Below, one piece after another: positions 1-7,501 of a DNA stretch of 64,000 nucleotides (position 1 is its first letter; every line of letters starts with the position of its first letter). Under the pieces are notes generated by a model that did no database searches, was not told the origin of the DNA, and worked only from the letters and a program-made list of their open reading frames with translations. Origin of the DNA: Leifsonia sp. NPDC080035 (GTDB taxonomy: Bacteria > Actinomycetota > Actinomycetes > Actinomycetales > Microbacteriaceae); NCBI RefSeq assembly GCF_040050925.1, contig NZ_CP157390.1:1550001-1614000 (forward strand), in the 5' to 3' direction. The translations under genes and the position numbers were made by a program.

Positions 1-2
1 AC

Positions 3-521
3 ATCGCGTACACACTCACCGGGCTCTCGGGGTTCCCCTCCGGTGCGGTGCCGTGGCTGCTCATCCTGTTCGGCCTCGGCCTGTTCGCGGGCAACGCGCT
101 CGGCGGGCGGCTGGCGGACCGGTCGGTGGACGGCACGCTGATCGCCGTGCTCGCGGTGCTCACTGTCGTGCTCGGCGTCTTCGCGCTGGTGGCCGCCATC
201 CCCGTCGCTGCCGTGATCGCGCTCGTCCTGATGGGCGCCGCCGGCTTCGCGACCGTACCCGCGCTGCAGCTGCGGGTGCTCAGTTCGGCCGAGCACGCCC
301 CGACGCTCGCGTCCGGGGCGAACATCGCCGCCTTCAACGTGGGGAACGCGCTGGGCGCCTGGCTCGGCGGTCTCACCATCTCGGCGGGTCTCGGCTACGC
401 GTCGCCCCTGTGGGTGGGCGCGGGGATGACCGCCGCCGCGATCGTCGTGGTCGCGCTGGCCGCGGCGCGGCTCCGTCGTCGCTCCCCGGTGCGCGAGGAA
501 GAGACCCTTCCTGTGCACTAG
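3..521 (+). CDS. MFS transporter, C-terminal part (5' end outside window)
   Basis: The reading frame is open from the first bases of the window, so the gene starts upstream and only about 172 C-terminal residues are seen. They form roughly five hydrophobic segments. The loop GNALGGRLADR matches the MFS signature between TM2 and TM3 or its repeat between TM8 and TM9 (G-x-x-x-D-R/K). The later segment GANIAAFNVGNALGAWLGG is typical of TM11 in drug-efflux MFS proteins of the AraJ/Cmx type. The short tail is basic and ends LPVH. Substrate cannot be told; sugar or drug efflux are both possible. The stop lies 59 bases before the next start on the same strand. Confidence 0.8.
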   Translation: MAYTLTGLSGFPSGAVPWLLILFGLGLFAGNALGGRLADRSVDGTLIAVLAVLTVVLGVFALVAAIPVAAVIALVLMGAAGFATVPALQLRVLSSAEHAPTLASGANIAAFNVGNALGAWLGGLTISAGLGYASPLWVGAGMTAAAIVVVALAAARLRRRSPVREEETLPVH

Positions 522-580
522 ACCGCGGCGTACACTCGGCGATGTCTCGAACGGCTCGAAGCGATCAGGGGGTGATCGTG

Positions 581-1531
581 ATGGAGGAAGCGCCCGACGT
601 GCGCCGCTCCGCCCTCACCCCTGTGCGCCTGCTGATCGGCTCCCTCGTGGTCGGTGGCGGTCTCGCGGCACTGGCTCTCCTGCTCGGCGGCTCGCCCGCA
701 TCGGCGGCAGAGCCCGCCCCGCCCCCGAACCCCGTCGCCGCGGTCGTCTCGACCGTCACGGGCACCGTCGGGGACACGACCGGATCCATCGCCTCCGCCG
801 TCTCGCCGGTGCTTCCGGCGCCGGTTCGCGAGACCGTGGCTCAGGTCGTCGCTCCGGTGACCGCGGCCGTCGACGATGCGGCTTCGTCGAGCCCGGTCGC
901 GGGCGTGGTGCAGCCGATCGCCTCGACCGTGGACCAGGTGATCGCTTCGGTGCCCGTGGTCGGGTCGGTGGCGGGCGACTCGCCCGTCTCGAGCGTGACC
1001 GCGCCGGTCGCCTCGACCATCGACGCGGCGGTCTCCGACGTGTCCGGCGTCGTGGACGCGACCGTCGAGCCGTTGGCGCCGACGGCGATCGCCCCAGACC
1101 CCGGTGCGGTTTCCCCGCCCGTGGTGGATGTGCCCTCCTCCCCGAATCCCGCTGTGCCCTCGGTGGCCGTCGGGGCGTCGTCCGCCGTCACGGCGGCCCT
1201 CGATCACGCCCGCGTCCCGGCCGGCGGGCCGGTGCCCCTCGTCTCGGCTCTCTCGACGGTCGCGGCCGCCCCCGGTGCCTCCACGAGCTCCAATACGTAC
1301 CTGCCTCGCGGCGTCGACCCCGCCGCACCCTGGCCGTCGTCGCCCGGCTCTCCCGCGCCCTCCGGCTCCGCCGGTGGTGCCGGTGCGGGCTCCGCGGGCG
1401 CCCCCGCGCTCGCCGCCTGGCTGAACGACGCCGCCGTCTCGACCGTGCTCTCCCGGGGCGCGGTCGCGCTGCCCGGCGACGACCGCATCCCGGCTTCTCC
1501 CGTCGAGGACCACGACTCCAGCCCCGACTGA
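581..1531 (+). CDS. Secreted or surface low-complexity Ala/Val/Ser/Pro-rich protein
   Basis: A 316-residue protein of no family I recognise. The chosen ATG has AGGGGG eight bases upstream (567-572); earlier in-frame starts (542, 572) lack this spacing. A basic N-terminus leads into a hydrophobic stretch (about residues 16-38) and a signal-peptidase-like SPASA site near residue 42. From about 45 to 200 the chain repeats Val/Thr/Ser/Ala units such as SPVAGVV and ASTVDQVIASVPVVGSV at quasi-regular spacing, with no cysteine. The last third is Pro/Gly/Ser/Ala-rich. It is directly followed by the chaplin-like gene and probably belongs with it at the cell surface. No enzymatic motif is visible. Confidence 0.7.
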   Translation: MEEAPDVRRSALTPVRLLIGSLVVGGGLAALALLLGGSPASAAEPAPPPNPVAAVVSTVTGTVGDTTGSIASAVSPVLPAPVRETVAQVVAPVTAAVDDAASSSPVAGVVQPIASTVDQVIASVPVVGSVAGDSPVSSVTAPVASTIDAAVSDVSGVVDATVEPLAPTAIAPDPGAVSPPVVDVPSSPNPAVPSVAVGASSAVTAALDHARVPAGGPVPLVSALSTVAAAPGASTSSNTYLPRGVDPAAPWPSSPGSPAPSGSAGGAGAGSAGAPALAAWLNDAAVSTVLSRGAVALPGDDRIPASPVEDHDSSPD

Positions 1532-1570
1532 GTGGGTCGCCGTCCGCCTTCGCGCGGACACGGACCAGAC

Positions 1571-1586
1571 GCTCCCGACCGGGAGC
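1571..1586. terminator. Small GC hairpin between surface-protein genes
   Basis: GCTCCC (1571-1576) and GGGAGC (1581-1586) form a six-base stem with a four-base loop, 40 bases after the stop of the upstream gene and just ahead of the next ribosome-binding site. There is no T-run. It could be a weak terminator or a 5' mRNA structure of the chaplin-like gene. Confidence 0.3.
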
Positions 1587-1612
1587 GGCACACTCACTCG
1601 AAAGGCTGAACG

Positions 1613-3121
1613 ATGAACAAGTACGTCTCCAGGGGGCTGTGGTTCACCCTCTGCGTCGGCGGGCTCTGGCTCGCAGGAACGGCCGCGGCCAACGCGGCGG
1701 AAGCACCATCCACGAGCGGCTCGGACGGAGTCGGCTCCGGCACACAGGCGGCGATCGGGGTCACGCTCCCGGTGACCGTCGCCGGCAATGGAATCTCGGT
1801 GGTCGGCGACGCGAACTCCGCCGACTCGACGGCTGCAGCGCCGTCGGCCCCCGCACCGGCCCCCGCGGTCGACGTGTCGACAAGCGGACTCGAGGGCGTC
1901 CTGAGCGGGACGCAGGCGCTGGTCAGCGTCGACGTACCGGTGACGGTCGCCGGCAACGCGGTCAGCGCGGTCGGGGACTCGGGCGGGACCGGCTCGTCGG
2001 TCGCCCCGGCGGCTCCGTCGCCCGCCGCGCCCGGCGCCTCCACCTCGGGCGCGGACGGCGTCGCCTCCGGAACGCAGGCGCCGATCGACCTGGCGGTGCC
2101 GGTGACGGTCTCCGGCAACTCCGTGAGCGTGCTCGGCGACAGCGCGTCGACGGGCTCGAACGCGGCGGCCGGCTCCGGCTCGGGAGGCACCGCATCGGCC
2201 CCGGCGACGTCGGGATCGGACGGTGTGCTCTCGGGCACGCAGGCACCGGTCGGGGCGAGCGTTCCGGTGACGGTCGGCGGCAACGCGATCAGCGTGCTGG
2301 GCGACAGCGCTTCGAGCGGTTCCTCCACCAGTGCCGCCGCGCCGTCGGGCGTGGCGGGATCCTCGCCGGTCACCTCGGGTGCCGACGGCATCCTCGGCGG
2401 CACGCAGGCGCCGATCGCGGCGAACGTTCCGGTGACGGCGGGCGGCAACGCGATCAGCGTGCTCGGCGACAGTGCTTCCAGCGGATCCTCGACCTCGGCT
2501 CCGGCCGCGGGCTCGGGCACCGGGTCGGCTCCGGCCACCTCGGGTTCGGACGGGATCCTCGGCGGCACGCAGGTCCCGGTGGTTGTGGGTGCGCCCGTGA
2601 CCGCGGGCGGCAACGCGATCAGCGTGCTCGGCGACTCCTCGACCGGGTCCGCGACGGTCACCTCCCCTGTCACCGGTCCGGCTGCCGGAGACGGTGGCAC
2701 CGTGACCACCGGTGACGGCGGCCTCCTCGGCGGAACGCAGCTGCCCATCCAGCTGGGGCTGCCGGTGACGGTCGGCGGCAACGCGATCAGCGTCGTCGGG
2801 GACACCAGCACCACGGGGTCCACAACGACGCCGGGTACGCCGGGTACACCTGGGACCCCGGGAACGCCGGGTACGCCTGGAACCCCGGGCACCCCGGCGG
2901 GCCCGGCCGCCCCGGGTTCGTCCGCCGCTGCTTCCGGCAGCATGCCCGCCACCGCGGCGATCGCGGCGACCGGTGCGGTGTCCGCGCTCGACGGATCCGC
3001 TCGGCTGGCGTCCACGGGATCGGACGCGAGCGGGATCGGCGCCCTGGCCGCCCTGCTCGGCCTGCTGGGCGTGCTCGCCGTGTTCGGCGCGGCCAACCGA
3101 CGCCGGCACGGGATGCGCTGA
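1613..3121 (+). CDS. Multi-repeat chaplin-like surface protein with LAxTG sorting signal
   Basis: 502 residues. AAAGG (1601-1605) sits seven bases before the ATG. Residues 1-29 are a signal peptide ending ANAA. Then come seven tandem units of about 40-60 residues, each built as T-[ST]-G-x-[DE]-G-x-x-x-GTQ, a hydrophobic patch, PVTVxGNAISVxGDS, and a Ser/Ala/Gly linker. The GN-x-[IV]-SV-x-G core resembles the chaplin domain of aerial-hyphae surfactants in Streptomyces. No unit has the cysteine pair found in many chaplins. A collagen-like TPG run follows. The C-terminus has LASTG (465-469), a hydrophobic helix and a basic tail, the class E sortase (LAxTG) signal known from long chaplins. It is expected to be a wall-anchored, amphipathic or adhesive coat protein. 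No sortase gene is in the window. Confidence 0.85.
   Translation: MNKYVSRGLWFTLCVGGLWLAGTAAANAAEAPSTSGSDGVGSGTQAAIGVTLPVTVAGNGISVVGDANSADSTAAAPSAPAPAPAVDVSTSGLEGVLSGTQALVSVDVPVTVAGNAVSAVGDSGGTGSSVAPAAPSPAAPGASTSGADGVASGTQAPIDLAVPVTVSGNSVSVLGDSASTGSNAAAGSGSGGTASAPATSGSDGVLSGTQAPVGASVPVTVGGNAISVLGDSASSGSSTSAAAPSGVAGSSPVTSGADGILGGTQAPIAANVPVTAGGNAISVLGDSASSGSSTSAPAAGSGTGSAPATSGSDGILGGTQVPVVVGAPVTAGGNAISVLGDSSTGSATVTSPVTGPAAGDGGTVTTGDGGLLGGTQLPIQLGLPVTVGGNAISVVGDTSTTGSTTTPGTPGTPGTPGTPGTPGTPGTPAGPAAPGSSAAASGSMPATAAIAATGAVSALDGSARLASTGSDASGIGALAALLGLLGVLAVFGAANRRRHGMR
2828..2899 (+). repeat. In-frame TPG codon repeat (collagen-like spacer)
   Basis: Seven consecutive Thr-Pro-Gly codon triplets followed by Thr-Pro-Ala lie between the last chaplin-like unit and the C-terminal anchor region. 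Codons vary between copies (ACG/ACA/ACC, CCG/CCT, GGT/GGG/GGA/GGC), so the repeat looks maintained at protein level rather than freshly expanded. Confidence 0.85.
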
Positions 3122-3129
3122 CGCGCACA

Positions 3130-3170
3130 GAGAGGCGGTGCGCCGGGTGCTCTCCGGCGTACCGCCTCTC
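3130..3170. terminator. Strong bidirectional hairpin between convergent genes
   Basis: GAGAGGCGGT (3130-3139) pairs with ACCGCCTCTC (3161-3170). The stem continues inward through a G:T pair and CGCCGG/CCGGCG (3141-3146 with 3154-3159), giving about 17 pairs around a seven-base loop. It sits between the stop of the chaplin-like gene on + and the stop of the ribbon-helix-helix gene on -, the usual place for a shared terminator. Confidence 0.75.
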
Positions 3171-3192
3171 CGTCATGCCCGGTGCGGCGTGG

Positions 3193-3504
3193 TCAGTCTC
3201 CGATCGGCCGTCCCGGGGGCAACGGTGCGTCCGAGCCGATGAACGCCCTGCCGCCGTTGTGCAGCGTCTCCCTGCGCTGCACCTCGGCGAGGAGGGCCTT
3301 GCCCACCATCTCGGACCAGCTGCGGTCGCCCTCCACGTTCGACGTCGACCGGTACGCGGCCCTGGCCCGGTTGCGGAGCTCGTCCGGAAGATAGAAGGTG
3401 ACGGTGGTCCGTGCGATGCGGTGGGACGGCTCCGCGACGGTGGCGGAGGGCAGGCGGAACTCGGCCGCGGTCGCGCCGGGAGTGGCCTCGTCGTCAAGAC
3501 TCAT
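3193..3504 (-). CDS. Ribbon-helix-helix DNA-binding protein, ParB-like (orphan)
   Basis: A 103-residue protein. After a 30-residue acidic/polar leader comes RTTVTFYLPDELRNRARAAY, a beta strand followed by a helix, and then a second helix (SWSEMVGKALLAEVQRR), ending with a conserved-looking HNGGRAF element. This layout matches ribbon-helix-helix centromere-binding proteins (ParB C-terminal type) of actinobacterial plasmids and chromosomes. Such proteins bind DNA as dimers and often repress their own promoter. No parA-type ATPase or toxin gene adjoins it. GAGGTG (complement of 3510-3515 region) precedes the ATG. An inverted repeat 31 bases upstream is a candidate autoregulatory site. Alternative: a general CopG-like regulator. 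Confidence 0.7.
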   Translation of the reverse strand: MSLDDEATPGATAAEFRLPSATVAEPSHRIARTTVTFYLPDELRNRARAAYRSTSNVEGDRSWSEMVGKALLAEVQRRETLHNGGRAFIGSDAPLPPGRPIGD

Positions 3505-3534
3505 GGTGACACCTCGCAGAGTGCAGCATCTGAT

Positions 3535-3547
3535 ATGTGAGACACAT
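3535..3547. promoter_or_regulatory. Inverted repeat ATGTG-AGA-CACAT upstream of the RHH gene
   Basis: A perfect five-base inverted repeat with a three-base centre lies in an unusually AT-rich gap (about 3530-3575) upstream of the minus-strand ribbon-helix-helix gene. A TATGAT hexamer on the minus strand partly overlaps it and could be the -10 element. It fits an operator for autorepression, which is common in this protein family; binding is inferred. Confidence 0.4.
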
Positions 3548-3600
3548 CATACACGTGCATTTCATTCGGAAGTGTGAGCGCGGGAGGCGGATGCCGCGGT

Positions 3601-4650
3601 TCAGCGCGAGAGGCGCTCGACGATCGTCCCGAACAGTTCGGGACGTCCCGCCGCGGTCGGGACGATGCGCGGCCGCCACCGCGAGCGCGCGGCGACGACG
3701 AGTCCGGAGGTGAGCATCCGGAAATCCCTGGTGGTCGCGCGCCAGGCCCGCTCGTACTGCTCGGTGTTCCCCGCACGGACGGCGGCGACCGCCGCGCGCG
3801 CCTGGGCGAAGCCGACGCGCATCCCTTCGCCGGTCAGGGCGTCGACGTAGCCGGAGGCGTCCCCGGCGAGCAGCACGCGACCGTGCGTTCGCGCGCGCGA
3901 CCGCTGCAGCAGGGGACCGGCGCCGCGTACATCGGAGACGGGAAGCGCGCTCCCGAGGCGACCGGCGAGTTCCGGGATGGCGCCCACGACCGCCGCCTGG
4001 TCCAGCGGCCGCGCGCCGAGGATCGCCACGCCGACCGTGTGGTCGTCGACCGGCGTGACGTAAGCCTCCGCCGTTGGCGACCAGTGCACTTCCACCAGGT
4101 CCGTCCACGGCTCGACCTCGTAGTGCCGGCGGATGCCGAACCGCCGGCGGGCGGACGGCTGGGCGCGGCCGTCGAGGCCGAGCATCCTGCGGACGGGGGA
4201 GTGCAGGCCGTCCGCGGCGATCAGCCACGGGGTGTCGACTTCCGACGGTGTGTCGGTGGCGACGGTCAGCACCACCCGCGAGCGTTCCTGCACGACGCCG
4301 GTGACCCGGGTGCGGAGGAAGCGAGCGCCCACCTCGACGGCGCGGCGCTCGAGGGCGCTGTGCAGGGTGGTGCGCCGCACCCCGCGGCCGGGCCGCTCCA
4401 CGAACCGGTGCTCCACACGCGACTCGGCGTCCACGTACGCGATCCCGGCGATCGTCCGGCCGGGAGGGTCGACGCCGATCCTGTGCAGGGCCGCCAGCGC
4501 GCCCGGCATCAGCCCCTCGCCGCACGCCTTGTCGATGGGAGCCGGCCGCGGCTCAACGACGAGCACGTCCATCCCGGACAGGCGCGCCTCGATCGCGCAG
4601 GCGAGCCCGACCGGTCCGCCGCCGACGACGATGAGCTCCGCCGCCGTCAT
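3601..4650 (-). CDS. FAD-dependent hydroxylase/reductase of a phenolic-lipid locus (SrsC-like)
   Basis: 349 residues. The N-terminus ELIVVGGGPVGLACAIEARL is a dinucleotide-binding fold with GxGxxG spacing, followed by an acidic residue binding FAD ribose (VVEP). The later GRVLLAGDASGYVDALTGEG motif is the second FAD site (GD) of group A flavin monooxygenases and geranylgeranyl-reductase-like proteins. CGEGLMP near residue 40 is also typical of the latter group. Its ATG overlaps the stop of the methyltransferase gene by four bases (ATGA), so it is the third gene of a coupled unit with a type III polyketide synthase. By analogy with srsC of Streptomyces griseus it would hydroxylate the alkylresorcinol ring to a quinone. 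Reduction of an isoprenoid chain is an alternative. Confidence 0.75.
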   Translation of the reverse strand: MTAAELIVVGGGPVGLACAIEARLSGMDVLVVEPRPAPIDKACGEGLMPGALAALHRIGVDPPGRTIAGIAYVDAESRVEHRFVERPGRGVRRTTLHSALERRAVEVGARFLRTRVTGVVQERSRVVLTVATDTPSEVDTPWLIAADGLHSPVRRMLGLDGRAQPSARRRFGIRRHYEVEPWTDLVEVHWSPTAEAYVTPVDDHTVGVAILGARPLDQAAVVGAIPELAGRLGSALPVSDVRGAGPLLQRSRARTHGRVLLAGDASGYVDALTGEGMRVGFAQARAAVAAVRAGNTEQYERAWRATTRDFRMLTSGLVVAARSRWRPRIVPTAAGRPELFGTIVERLSR

Positions 4651-5171
4651 GCGCGGGCGGGGAGGACGGACGCGAGCGCGCGGTTCTCGCACGGGATGCG
4701 GAAGCCGAGCAGGAGCACCGCGTTCAGCACGGTGAAGGCGGCGGCGGTGATCCAGGCGGTGTGCACCAGGGGGAGTGCGAAGCCCTCCACGACGACGGCG
4801 ACGTAGTTCGGGTGGCTCAGCCACCGGTACGGACCGCGGGTCACCAGGGGAAGGTCTCGGACGATGATCACGCGGGTGTTCCAGCGCGGCCCGAGCGAGG
4901 CGATGCACCACCAGCGCAGCGCCTGGCTCGCGAGCACGAGGACGAGCATCGGCCAGCCCAGCCATGGCAGGAACGGCCGGTCGAGGAACCACACCTCCGC
5001 GAGGCACGCGAGCAGCAGACCCGTGTGCAGCGCGACCATCGGCGGGAAGTGGCGCCGGCCGAACTCCACGCCGCCCCGGGCGAACGACCAGCGCGCGTTG
5101 CGCGCGGACAGGACGAGCTCGGCGATGCGCTCGCCGCCGGTCGCGAGCACGAGGAGTGTGTACCAGATCAT
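4647..5171 (-). CDS. Isoprenylcysteine carboxyl methyltransferase (ICMT)-family membrane methyltransferase
   Basis: 174 residues with about four hydrophobic segments. The C-terminal half has the ICMT/PEMT signature: LGPRWNTRVIIV, then TRGPYRWLSHPNYVAVVVEG with the conserved GPY-x-x-x-x-HPNY core, and a final acidic pair in FRIPCENRAL. These proteins use S-adenosylmethionine inside the membrane. Start and stop overlap the neighbours by four bases on both sides (5168-5171 and 4647-4650). In the srs operon of Streptomyces the equivalent (srsB) O-methylates alkylresorcinols made by the type III polyketide synthase; the same role is inferred here. Confidence 0.82.
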   Translation of the reverse strand: MIWYTLLVLATGGERIAELVLSARNARWSFARGGVEFGRRHFPPMVALHTGLLLACLAEVWFLDRPFLPWLGWPMLVLVLASQALRWWCIASLGPRWNTRVIIVRDLPLVTRGPYRWLSHPNYVAVVVEGFALPLVHTAWITAAAFTVLNAVLLLGFRIPCENRALASVLPARA

Positions 5172-6256
5172 GCCGCCGCGCCCAGCTCCTTCGCGCCGGC
5201 CCAGCGCAACAGGACGAGCTCGCTGGTCACCCCGGGCCCGAGCGCGAAGAGCAGGCCGACCGTGCCGGGCGGGTGCGCATCCAGCTGTTCGGCCAGCACG
5301 TGCAGCACGGCGGCGGACGACAGGTTGCCGACGCGGGCGAGGGACCGCCAGCTCGCGTCCAGCGCGCCCTCCGGGAGGTCGAGCGCGCGCGAGAACGCCT
5401 CCAGCACCTTGGGGCCGCCGGGATGCGCCGCCCAGGCGGCGACGTCGCCGACCTCGAGGTCGTGTGCGGCCAGGATGCCGCGGGCGTCGTCCGCGAAGTT
5501 GCGGTCGATCACGTCGGGGACGCCGGCGCTCAGGACGATGCGGAAGCCCGTCCCCCCGATGTCCCAGCCGATCACGTCGGCGGTGTCGGGGTAGATGTGG
5601 CTGCGGGTGTCGACGATCTCCGGGCCGGGGAGGCCGAGCGCCTCGGCGCGGCGGTCGCCGACGAGCACGACGGCGGCGGCGCCGTCGCCGAAGAGCCCGC
5701 TCGCGACGATGTTGGCCATCGAGTCGTCCGCGGCCTGAACGGTCAGCGAGCAGAGCTCGACGGAGAGCAGCACGGCGACCTCATCCGGGTGGCCGGCCAG
5801 GTAGTCGTGGACCCGGGCGAGTCCTGCGGCACCCGCGACGCAGCCCAGACCGAAGCTCGGCAGTCGCTTCACGTCGGGGCGCATCCCGAGCCGCTGGACC
5901 AGCTGTGCGTCGATCGAGGGGGCGGCGATGCCGGTGACCGAGGTGAAGAGCAGGTAGTCGACGTCGCGGGGTTCCAGGCCGGCGGAGGCGAGGGCCTGCG
6001 TGATCGCGCGCTCGGCGAGGGAGGTGCCCTCGGCGATGAAGAAGTCGTTCGACTCCCGGAACGAGGCGAGCGAGCTGTAGCGCTCCAGGGGCATGACCAG
6101 GCTGCGGGTCTCGACACCGCTCGAGGCGTGGATCCGGCGCATCACGGCTTGCCGGGACGGGTCCGTCGTGATCATCGCGAGCAGCGCGGCGGTGATCTCG
6201 CCCTGGCTGTATGTGCGGGCGGGAAGCACGGGCGCCACGGCGACGATTCGGCTCAC
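5168..6256 (-). CDS. Type III polyketide synthase (alkylresorcinol/alkylpyrone synthase-like)
   Basis: 362 residues from a GTG start; longer upstream reading is out of family length. The chalcone/stilbene synthase triad is complete: Cys139 in SFGLGCVAGAAG, His278 in AAHPGGPKVL and Asn311 in RVGNLSSAAV. GLFGDGAAAVVL and the C-terminal FALGPGVTSELVLLRW are also family signatures. The enzyme condenses a fatty-acyl starter with malonyl-CoA units. Coupling to an ICMT-type methyltransferase and an FAD enzyme in the order A-B-C mirrors the srsABC phenolic-lipid operon, so the likely product is a membrane-associated alkylresorcinol or quinone. A starter other than fatty acyl cannot be excluded from sequence alone. 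Confidence 0.88.
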   Translation of the reverse strand: MSRIVAVAPVLPARTYSQGEITAALLAMITTDPSRQAVMRRIHASSGVETRSLVMPLERYSSLASFRESNDFFIAEGTSLAERAITQALASAGLEPRDVDYLLFTSVTGIAAPSIDAQLVQRLGMRPDVKRLPSFGLGCVAGAAGLARVHDYLAGHPDEVAVLLSVELCSLTVQAADDSMANIVASGLFGDGAAAVVLVGDRRAEALGLPGPEIVDTRSHIYPDTADVIGWDIGGTGFRIVLSAGVPDVIDRNFADDARGILAAHDLEVGDVAAWAAHPGGPKVLEAFSRALDLPEGALDASWRSLARVGNLSSAAVLHVLAEQLDAHPPGTVGLLFALGPGVTSELVLLRWAGAKELGAAA

Positions 6257-6341
6257 AAGCGCAACGTACCACCGGGGGACCGGCGCGAGGCCGGGTCGCA
6301 GGGAACTCGCATCCCGCGGGTGCGGATGGCACGATGAACGG

Positions 6342-7100
6342 ATGCCCGAGACGTTCGACGACCTGATCGCCCTGGGGGAGAGCGCCGACGTGACCGGCTG
6401 GGACTTCTCCTGGCTGGACGGCCGCGCCACCGAGGAGCGGCCGCCGTGGGGATACGCTCGCCTGCTCGCGGAGCGGCTGGAGCGCGCGAGCGCGTCCCTC
6501 GACATCCAGACCGGGGGCGGCGAGGTGCTGGCGGAGGCGCGCGTCTTCCCGCCGACCGCGGTCGCCACCGAGTCGTGGCCGCCGAACGTGGCCGCAGCCA
6601 CCCGGCTCCTGCATCCGCGCGGAGTCGTGGTGGTGGCCGACGCGGATGAGCCCCCGCTGCCCTTCGCGGACGCCGCGTTCGACCTCGTGACCAGCCGGCA
6701 TCCGGCGACCGTGCACTGGGCCGAGATCGCGCGGGTGCTCGCACCGGGCGGCTCGTACGTCGCCCAGCACGTCGGCCCCGCGTCCGCGTTCGAGCTGATC
6801 GAGTTCTTCCTCGGCCCCCAGCCGGAGGCCCGCCGCGGACGTCACCACGACGACGAGGCCGCGGCGGCGCGGCGCGCGGGCCTGGAGGTCGTCGACCTGC
6901 GCATCGCCCGCACCCGCATCGAGATCTTCGACGTCGCCGCGGTCGTCTACCTGCTGCGCAAGGTGATCTGGTGGGTGCCGGGGTTCACGGTCGACGCGTA
7001 CCGGGACCGGCTGCGCGACCTGCACGACCTGATCCAGCGCGATGGCCCGTTCGTGGCGTACTCGTCGCGGCACCTCATCGAGGCGCGCAAGCGCGCCTAG
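6342..7100 (+). CDS. Class I SAM-dependent methyltransferase
   Basis: 252 residues. ASLDIQTGGGEVLAEA (about residue 52) is motif I of the Rossmann methyltransferase fold. VVVVADADEPPLPFADAAFDLVTSRH carries the later acidic and FDLV motifs, and ARVLAPGGSYVAQHVG is the usual post-II LxPGG segment. The gene is divergent from the type III polyketide synthase across an 85-base gap, and its stop overlaps the stop of the convergent ridA-like gene (7097-7100). Substrate is unknown. A role in the polyketide locus is possible, but similar stand-alone genes are widespread in this family. Confidence 0.75.
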   Translation: MPETFDDLIALGESADVTGWDFSWLDGRATEERPPWGYARLLAERLERASASLDIQTGGGEVLAEARVFPPTAVATESWPPNVAAATRLLHPRGVVVVADADEPPLPFADAAFDLVTSRHPATVHWAEIARVLAPGGSYVAQHVGPASAFELIEFFLGPQPEARRGRHHDDEAAAARRAGLEVVDLRIARTRIEIFDVAAVVYLLRKVIWWVPGFTVDAYRDRLRDLHDLIQRDGPFVAYSSRHLIEARKRA

Positions 7101-7501
7101 GCGAGCACGGCGAACGCGTCGATCTCGACCAGCATCTCCGCACGGGGGAGGCCCGTGAACACGGTGGTGCGAGCGGGCAGCACGCCCGAGGCGACCCGCG
7201 CGCCGAGGAACTCGCCGTAGGCCTCGTTCATGGCGGCGAAGTCGTCGCGGGTGGTTAGGTAGACGCGCAGCATCATCACGTCGTCGAAGCCCGCGCCTCC
7301 CGCCGCGAGCACCGCCTCCACGTTCTGCAGGGTGCGGATGGTCTGCGCGCGCACGTCGCCCGGGTGCAGATACTCGTTCGTGGCAGGGTCGACGGGACCC
7401 TGGCCGGAGACCTGCAGGAACGGCCCTCGGCGGACGCCCTGGGAGAAGGTGTGGGCGGGCGCCGGGGCGTCCTCGGTGCTGACGGCGATACGGTCGGTCA
7501 T
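7097..7501 (-). CDS. ridA: RidA family enamine/imine deaminase
   Basis: 134 residues, the usual length. Features of the RidA/YjgF fold are GPFLQVSGQGPVDPATNEY, the VRAQTIRTLQNVEAVLAAGG segment, and ARTTVFTGLPRAEMLVEIDAFA with the Arg that binds the substrate carboxylate. These proteins hydrolyse reactive enamines and imines released by PLP-dependent ammonia-lyases. That suits the nearby PLP enzyme at 9435. It is the last gene of a kdgK-iclR-ridA operon; its ATG overlaps the iclR stop by four bases. The stop overlaps that of the convergent methyltransferase gene. Confidence 0.88.
   Translation of the reverse strand: MTDRIAVSTEDAPAPAHTFSQGVRRGPFLQVSGQGPVDPATNEYLHPGDVRAQTIRTLQNVEAVLAAGGAGFDDVMMLRVYLTTRDDFAAMNEAYGEFLGARVASGVLPARTTVFTGLPRAEMLVEIDAFAVLA

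Noticed and set aside
2828..2899. TPG repeat as a phage tail-fibre or collagen gene fragment
   Set aside because: It is a short in-frame spacer of the chaplin-like protein, lying between its last repeat and the cell-wall anchor.
518..3109. An 863-codon open frame on the minus strand opposite the two surface-protein genes
   Set aside because: It is an antisense shadow of GC-rich repetitive coding sequence: its translation is Arg/Gly/His-rich with no domain, while the plus strand has signal peptides, ribosome sites and a sorting signal.
3193..3504. Antitoxin of a toxin-antitoxin pair
   Set aside because: No small toxin-like gene overlaps or adjoins it; the upstream gap and neighbouring genes do not encode one.
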